From Paracentrotus lividus (taxonomy: Eukaryota > Echinodermata > Echinoidea > Camarodonta > Echinidae), in the NCBI GenBank assembly GCA_940671915.1, contig CALNVZ010000174.1:1126602-1190601 (forward strand): a stretch of 64,000 nucleotides of DNA. Reading direction: 5' to 3'. This document shows positions 57,962 to 64,000 of this stretch, in pieces (the first letter of the stretch is position 1; the number at the start of each line of letters is the position of its first letter). Below the pieces are notes generated by a model, which was not told where the DNA came from, did not search any database, and was given only the letters and a program-made list of their open reading frames with translations. Made by a program: the position numbers and the translations under genes.

Positions 57962-59535
57962 AAGGGATACATAGAATATACATGTATGTCCATAAAATTC
58001 ACTGTAAATCAGGACCTATGGGCTGGGCACCAGAACACACTACACTTCCACTGTGTTTCATGGGTAGTGGAATTCGCCATAACTTTACACATGTGTACTA
58101 TACCCAAATGGACGTGAACGACACTCATACCCATTGAGACAAGGTTTGTTTTTTTGTTGTTGATAATTCATCCATTTGTAATTAACATTTTCTCAAATAA
58201 ACAGTGAATATATTTCTAGTAATTAGTAATCTAAAATAACAATATATACTCAATTTTATTCCAGCTGACAAAGTAATTAAAAATCAAAAGCACCATGTCT
58301 CCCCAAACCTAATTAATCCCTTTTGTTGCTTTTCTTGTTACAATTTTGACCAGGTCCATGTACATGTATCATGCATCTGTTCATGAAAGAATTTGCAAAC
58401 TTGTTTTGCAAACTGGAAGCAAGTAAATTGCAATTTTTTTTAATTCCTCTTTGTCTTTGAAGTTTTAGATTCTTAAAAAAATTATTTGCCTTTGAAAATA
58501 CATGTATATTGACATTGTTCTCATTCTGAGTTTTCTTGATACTTTATTTCGTCCGTATTTGAAGGAATTTTTTTATAGACACAAACTTTGTGCTTTGATC
58601 ATTTATTGAAAATTTGCATTTGATTAAAAAAGGGAGTAGAATTTTGCTTTTTCCTGTGTTTCAAATTGAATTCTATGTTAAAGGTGTTTTATTAATTATT
58701 GCAGAATTAATATCACTTGAACTCTACAAAAAGGAAATCAAATGTGTACTAATGCAATAATGCCAATTACAACAATTTTGGAAGCAATTACATTAAAAAT
58801 GTTGTGCAATAAAAAATGCCTACTCATTCTATATCCTAGACTCCGTGAGCCGTGTTCCAATAAAAATCGGTTCAATAGATTTTGAAATTGTTCATCATGC
58901 AACACTTTTCCCAAAATATTAATTCTTCGGAGAGATTTTTATCCATTTGTAGTCTAAATGTGTTTGAATCAACTGTATCTTCATTATCTTGTGTTGAGAG
59001 CCAGAAGGACATAAATCCCATTGAATTTATTAAGCCTTTGTATCTCTCATCTAGGCAATGTTTAGATAGATGTTATCTCTGACCTCAATTCATAACCCCT
59101 TTTTTTTTAGTGCCTGTGGATATATATGCGCCTTTATCTTCTTTATACATGTATCTTGCAAAGTATCTATGTCATGTGAATTTATCATCTAATTTTTACT
59201 TGGCACCATATATTCCAATTATATATCAATCAAAACATGTTCTATGAAATTCCAATTATTAAAGTTCAATGTCTGTGTCTCTTTTTAACATCAAATAACA
59301 TGTTTTTAATGGAATTAAAATTATGTGTTTTATTGATGGTTACACGAGTTATGAGAGTGTTTAAAAATAATCACATTTTATTAAAATACAGTTTACCGCT
59401 TCTTATGCTGTACTTGTGGAATTGTCTCGATGCTGTCACTTTAAGAATAAGAAAGTCTAGTGTCCGAAATTCAATATTCCCTTACTTAAAGTTAAATGAC
59501 AACTTAAATTTTTAAGAAATTAACAATGTCACTGC
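57962..59535. other. Non-coding AT-rich stretch
   Basis: No supported exon; the open frames at 58882 and 59237 are AT-rich with no family resemblance. No clear transposon ends were found. Confidence 0.4.
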
Positions 59536-59713
59536 CGTCTTTAGAGAGAGAGAGGGAGAGAGAGAGAGAGTGAGATAGAGAGGGGAGAGAGGAAAGAGGA
59601 GAGAGAGACGCGAGATGAAGAGAGAGAGGGGGGGGGGAGAGCAGGAAAGGCGGGCGAGGGAGAAGGAGGAGACAATAGAGAGATATAATAAAGAGAGAGT
59701 GAGAGATAAGGAA

Positions 59714-59756
<43 letters not shown>

Positions 59757-59775
59757 TGTATGTGGAGAGAGAGTG
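59536..59775. repeat. (GA)n-rich microsatellite block
   Basis: The plus strand is almost entirely purine, built of GAGA with G-runs. The opposite-strand open frame of Ser/Leu/His is a by-product of the repeat. Confidence 0.85.
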
Positions 59776-59909
59776 GGAAGAGATTCAAATTTAGCCTACA
59801 AATTCGTTTTAAAACATGATATTATTGGAGAACAGGTACACGGTTTTGACATAGAAATGAATAGAGTTGTGGACTCGCAAGACCGATATTTGGATATTGT
59901 TGGGTTTAT

Positions 59910-62900
59910 TCATGTTTTTATGAAAACTTCAAAACAAAATTCTGTATGACTCCCTTTTGACTTCAACATCTCTACAATTAACCCATCATCACCATTGGGG
60001 CTTATTGCTGGTTTGGTGCTTAGATCAAGAGCACAGGCCATGTTGTTGCCTTGTAGTCCACACAGCTCATGCTCTATGTTCCATACCAATAGGGTGGCTG
60101 CGGAGTTGGAGAATTGAGTTGTTTGCAGCCTTGAGCTGAGCACTGAGAACTGCTTCATGTCAGAGAGAGTTCTGAAAATGATAAATCAATAGATATATGA
60201 AAATCAAATAAACATGACAGTGAGTAAATTACACAAAGCATAATATGAGGCCACTGCTGGAACTGGATTCTGAATTTGTGATGATTTGCAAAGTAAACAA
60301 AACTAATCATACGATGCTAAAATAAAGCTTAAATTTAAAATTTGTATGTGCCTTCTAAAATTAAAAGAGGTACGATCTTGAAATTGCAAATTTGAAACAA
60401 TAATTCTGATTGACACTGATTGGTTAAGTATCAATTTGCAACATTGATCAAAATTCTTATTTTACCGGGGACTAGTCTTTCTTTTAAAACATAGACCAAG
60501 TTACAAAATCTGCTGCCTATAGTCTCACTTGCCACCACTCTATAGACAATATGTCGGTAGCTAAGTATTGACCTCGTAGGTCAATGTGCCAAATACTAAT
60601 CATTTCTGTATAGACCCATTTTATAATTCACAGAGAATAGTTTTGAAGAAATCTCAAATGACAATCGGGAAGAAAAAACACCAAAAACATGCCTAATTGT
60701 TCCCTAGGTAAATTGCAGAAAATGCTATGGATTCCAAATAATTATTTTCATCCAAAAAGACAGAATGAAAGGTTAGAGCATCAGAACACCTTAAAACCAT
60801 TGAATACAGGTAAGTTAAAAATTATCTTTAATAAAAATAATAATGAATTATAAGTTTACTTTCTGAAAGTCTTCTCATTGAGTCTTGCTCTTTTTTATTT
60901 ATTTTTTTCTTTAAAGTCCCATGGCAGGCAAGTCCAAGATGACATACCTCACTCCCATCCTGTCTTTCTTTTTGATGATTATTTTTTTTTACTTGCTCCT
61001 ATCATTTCACTCTTTTCTATTAATATTACTTAGATTGATTCTCTATTTGTTAGGTTCCCTTTAAACTTAAACTGCTGTGACACAATGAACTTTTTAACAA
61101 CATAAAATGAATGCCATTTGCATATAATAAAAAAATGGGTGATTGGCCCGATTTAAGATTAGGATGGGCAAAATAAAAAATAAAAAAATTGAAAAAATTA
61201 ACACCCAGGATACCCCCGACCCCCTGAAAAAAAAAAAAAATTGAAAAAGAACAAAAAGGGGAATGAAAAAAAAAGAGGAAAAAATGGGCGACCGGCCAGA
61301 TTTACCTCTAGCCAATACCTGATGCGGCAAAAGCCAAATAAAAAATTTAACACCATACCCCCCCCCCAAAAAAAAAAGAAAAAAGAAAAAAGAAACAGAG
61401 AAAGAAAAAATAAAGGTGGAAATTGAAGACCAGCTCGATTTATTATTACGATTTATGTAATAAATGTTACCCCATATGGCTGATACTCGATGACCTTTAT
61501 GATGGGCCCCCCCCCCCGAAAAAAAAAACCCTACCCCCCCCCCTCCCCGCGGACCTTTTATGAAGGCAAAAAGAATAACACTTACCTCCCCCACCCCCCC
61601 CCCTCCCCCATGAAAAAAAGTTTGATGCGTGACAGGGGGGGAAAAATTGGGTGTACAAAATCTAGTAAAAATATTGGTTCATGGGACTTCGTGATAAAAT
61701 CTATTCAATAAAAAAAATCATCTGTCGGGCCTGGAAGAAAGCTAGTCCCGTAATGAGGTCAATTGAGTTCCGCGGGTCAATCTAGTTTACTATTCGTAAC
61801 CAGACATTGTCCATTACAAGATAGTCAATAACAAAAAATTCTCGTAATATTTTACATGCTTTATTGAATAGGTTCTGTCCTCTTATCATTTAAGCTCTTT
61901 AGGCTGCAAGCCTCAACGTGATCAATGTACAGTAGCTAACATGCGCTCGATGTTTGTTCTTACTCATAGCAATGTGGTTGAAAGGACATATAAAAGACTT
62001 CAAGATTTCATCATTTTGTTAAATGTTCCGTACTCTTCTTCACTCATTAGAGAGATTTCATGTTATAGATCAGCGTGAGTGTAAAATCAATTATAATTTA
62101 TAATGAATCATTAAATAATAATTGATTTTCAAATTGGGAATCGGTGGCCGCCGATGCAAAATGCTTCGATCCGTTCTAATGTAGGTTTGCACGCATAGTA
62201 TTTTGATAGAGATCGGAGGAGACTCTGAAATGGACTGGAAAATACAAGATTTTTTCAAGTGCACACAATTTTTTAGGAATATCTGATTTGCATCTAGTCT
62301 GTTTAGGTAAGTGACATTATATGAATGATATTTTGCTATATTTACCGATTCTTAGTGGTATTTTTAACCATTCCAAATCGCACTTTAAAAATTTTGAAGG
62401 TTTCTTTCAGGACGCTGCCTTCGTGGCACATACAGCTGCAAACCAACATTAGTCAGTACGCGTAAAATGGCTGTCTGTCGCCCTCTTGTTGATGAAGGAA
62501 ACTTCTCACAATAATTAGCGAAACCAGCTTTAAACCTACCTCAAAATAAATTAAGATAATCTATAGTCTCATTGCAATATAATTCTTCCATTAGATTTTT
62601 AAATTTTGTTTAGTAGAATTTTTAGACCCTTTTTGGATATGCACCTTGACTTGGCTGTAGGTGCTCAAGACACTTTTCTGCATTGACTTTCCATTGGAAG
62701 AAAACTGCGGCAATAAGTACCCCAGTGCAAGGTCAATTATGAATTGACCATGCATATTAAGTGTAAGTGCCTTCGTGGCAGCGTCCCGGGGCTAACGTTA
62801 CCGTAGACCGAAGGATTCAGTCACTATTTTGGATTGCATTGGTTAAACACTGAATGCTCACAAAATAAGCGACTGAACATGCATACATAGCGCCGTGCAT

Positions 62901-63163
62901 GGACCCCAGAGAGCTGGCGAGGGAGCAGGCATGACAAGACTTTTCACTGCACTGGTGACTGATCCATGAAAGACAGTGGTCTCGAAATTCCCTTTTTAGT
63001 TCTAAATTCATCTTTCATTACTCTAGATCTACTAAATTTCAAATACATAATAATCATATATATTGGAAAATTTCTGAGCCTACCTTAACTTGTATATTGA
63101 GCCAAATAATTCATTAAATTCTTCCTCTATTCTGTCTTATCGCGATTTTCCAGCGGTAGCCAT
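59910..63163 (-). CDS. Possible two-exon gene of unknown function, with an in-frame stop in exon 1
   Basis: The terminal exon 60171-59910 follows acceptor CATTTTCAG and reads TLSDMKQFSVLSSRLQTTQF, SNSAATLLVWNIEHELCG and ACALDLSTKPAISPNGDDG, ending FEVFIKT at TGA. It has coding-like composition and enters in phase 2. A candidate first exon, 63163-63084, starts at ATG in good context (AAAGATGGC), reads MATAGKSR, a TAA, then DRIEEEFNELFGSIYKL, and leaves in phase 2 at AAG|GTAGGC, so the two would join. The TAA at codon 9 would block translation: it may be an error, a null allele or a sign of decay, or the first exon may be wrong. AATAAA overlaps the end of the last exon (59905-59910). I do not recognise the protein. 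Confidence 0.4.
60172..63083. other. Possible intron with homopolymer-rich sequence
   Basis: Region 61190-61640 is A-rich interleaved with C-runs and GGCCCG-like words. GGACGCTGCC (62411) and GGCAGCGTCC (62778) are inverted and may mark a small element of about 380 bp. The phrase GAATTGACCATGCAT with AAGTGTAAGTG near 62742 also occurs near 10750, indicating another dispersed repeat. No clear exon was seen. Confidence 0.35.
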
Positions 63164-63499
63164 CTTTACTCATGAATATCATTGGATTGGAGCTTAAATT
63201 GAGCTACCTATGCGCACATGATATGTGTTTTCATTCATAAAGTTCAAAGCTATAAATATTCATAAAAGTATATCAATATTCATGTTGAATGATCTCAGCA
63301 AGTGTTCTGATTGGTCAAAATATTCTGGGCATATTTTGACCTTACTTCATATTAGCATAGCTCCATTCAACAGTAGACAGACAAAAAGTGACACGGCGAT
63401 GAGGACTCATTTTCAGAAAGTAAGTGCTTTATTTTTTATTTATTTATTATGATAGATCTAGCCAATTTATTTTTTGTGCTAACAATAGAATCTAGAGAT

Positions 63500-63678
63500 T
63501 CTATACAAATACAGATCTCCCTGATATACAGATACCAGATCCCACACAGCAGGACAGAGCTCCACAGACAATCTTTCTTCCCGAGGACAGTAAGATCATG
63601 GAATGCTCTTCCAGACAGCATCACCAATGCCTCATCCCCAACTGCCTTCCGTCTGAGACTGACGGGAGGCCAGAGCTA
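63500..63678 (+). mobile_element. LINE remnant: reverse transcriptase C-terminal end
   Basis: The frame reads YRYQIPHSRTELHRQSFFPR, then TVRSWNALPDSITNASSPTA, FRLRL and stop. The F-P-R-T-x-R-x-W-N-x-L-P signature close to the C-terminus is characteristic of non-LTR retrotransposon ORF2 ends. Everything upstream is missing. The downstream untranslated part runs to about 63860 and ends in a GAAGAAGAAGAG-type tail. Confidence 0.7.
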
Positions 63679-64000
63679 AACAAGCACTTGCATAATGTAT
63701 ATTGTAAATAATGTAATATTGTAGATTCTATAAGTATTGTAATATTTCACGCAACACCCAACTAGGTCACACACACACACACACTTTGACTTAGTTTAAG
63801 CCGTCTCAAGAATCTTCAAAATTGAAGGAGGCAGATGTAAACTGAAGAAGAAGAGAAGAAGAGATAGAATCTTGTACTTTTTACAAAAATTTGGGAGACA
63901 TTGTACGTAGTCATGTCAAAATGGCTTCAAAATCGCCTGCCATTGACTTTGTACATGGCTTAAAAGCAGCCACAAAAGGCGTTGTAAGACCATCTCTCCT

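Noticed and set aside
59504..59788. Ser/Leu-rich minus-strand frame
   Set aside because: It is a translation of the (GA)n microsatellite.

Overview
The window is eukaryotic, AT-rich, and carries spliced genes with GT-AG introns, abundant microsatellites and many short inverted-repeat transposons. A UGA-decoding selenoprotein gene, a long BCL3-type nuclear IkB gene, non-LTR retrotransposon tails and abundant ACATGTA-like motifs fit a marine invertebrate deuterostome. An echinoderm is my best guess, but this is inference and no species call is possible from sequence alone.

Layout, left to right. 1-387 may hold the last coding exon of an unrecognised plus-strand gene, followed by about 4.9 kb of non-coding DNA. 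5312-9062 is a large foldback (long inverted repeat) element flanked by 6-bp GATTAG duplications, with a second element nested in its left arm. 10489-16270 is a complete six-exon selenoprotein S gene (SELENOS/VIMP, 188 residues). It has a penultimate UGA selenocysteine codon, and a textbook form-2 SECIS hairpin lies at 18389-18446, just before a poly(A) signal at 18585. Converging on it from the right is a minus-strand gene running from about 39073 to 22039. Its eight coding exons join in phase into about 1,359 residues: a Pro/Ser-rich N-terminus with two CtBP-type motifs (PLDLR, PLNLS), seven BCL3-like ankyrin repeats, and a 537-residue exon ending in a basic cluster. A perfect kB site (GGGAATTCCC) and a TATA-like box lie just upstream of its presumed start. 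Its introns and 3' UTR are full of MITEs with readable target-site duplications (TTAA, TA, TAA, TATACC).

39.3-64 kb is mainly gene-poor repeat territory. It holds a hAT-like element, CAGTGGCGGATCC-type elements, a 5'-truncated LINE reverse-transcriptase tail (50037-50753), a decayed C2H2 zinc-finger gene (54515-57650), several tandem duplications, a possible small two-exon minus-strand gene (63163-59910) with an in-frame stop in its first exon, and a second LINE tail (63.5 kb).

Functionally the two confident genes belong to ER-stress handling (SELENOS: ER membrane, p97/Derlin partner) and NF-kB transcription (BCL3-like). They are convergent neighbours; nothing in the sequence shows that they work together. 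No CRISPR, prokaryotic operon or obviously new multi-gene system is visible. The most notable points are the cysteine-free SelS with an intact SECIS, the BCL3-like gene with CtBP motifs and an upstream kB site, the foldback element, and a family-like set of TTAA-flanked MITEs.
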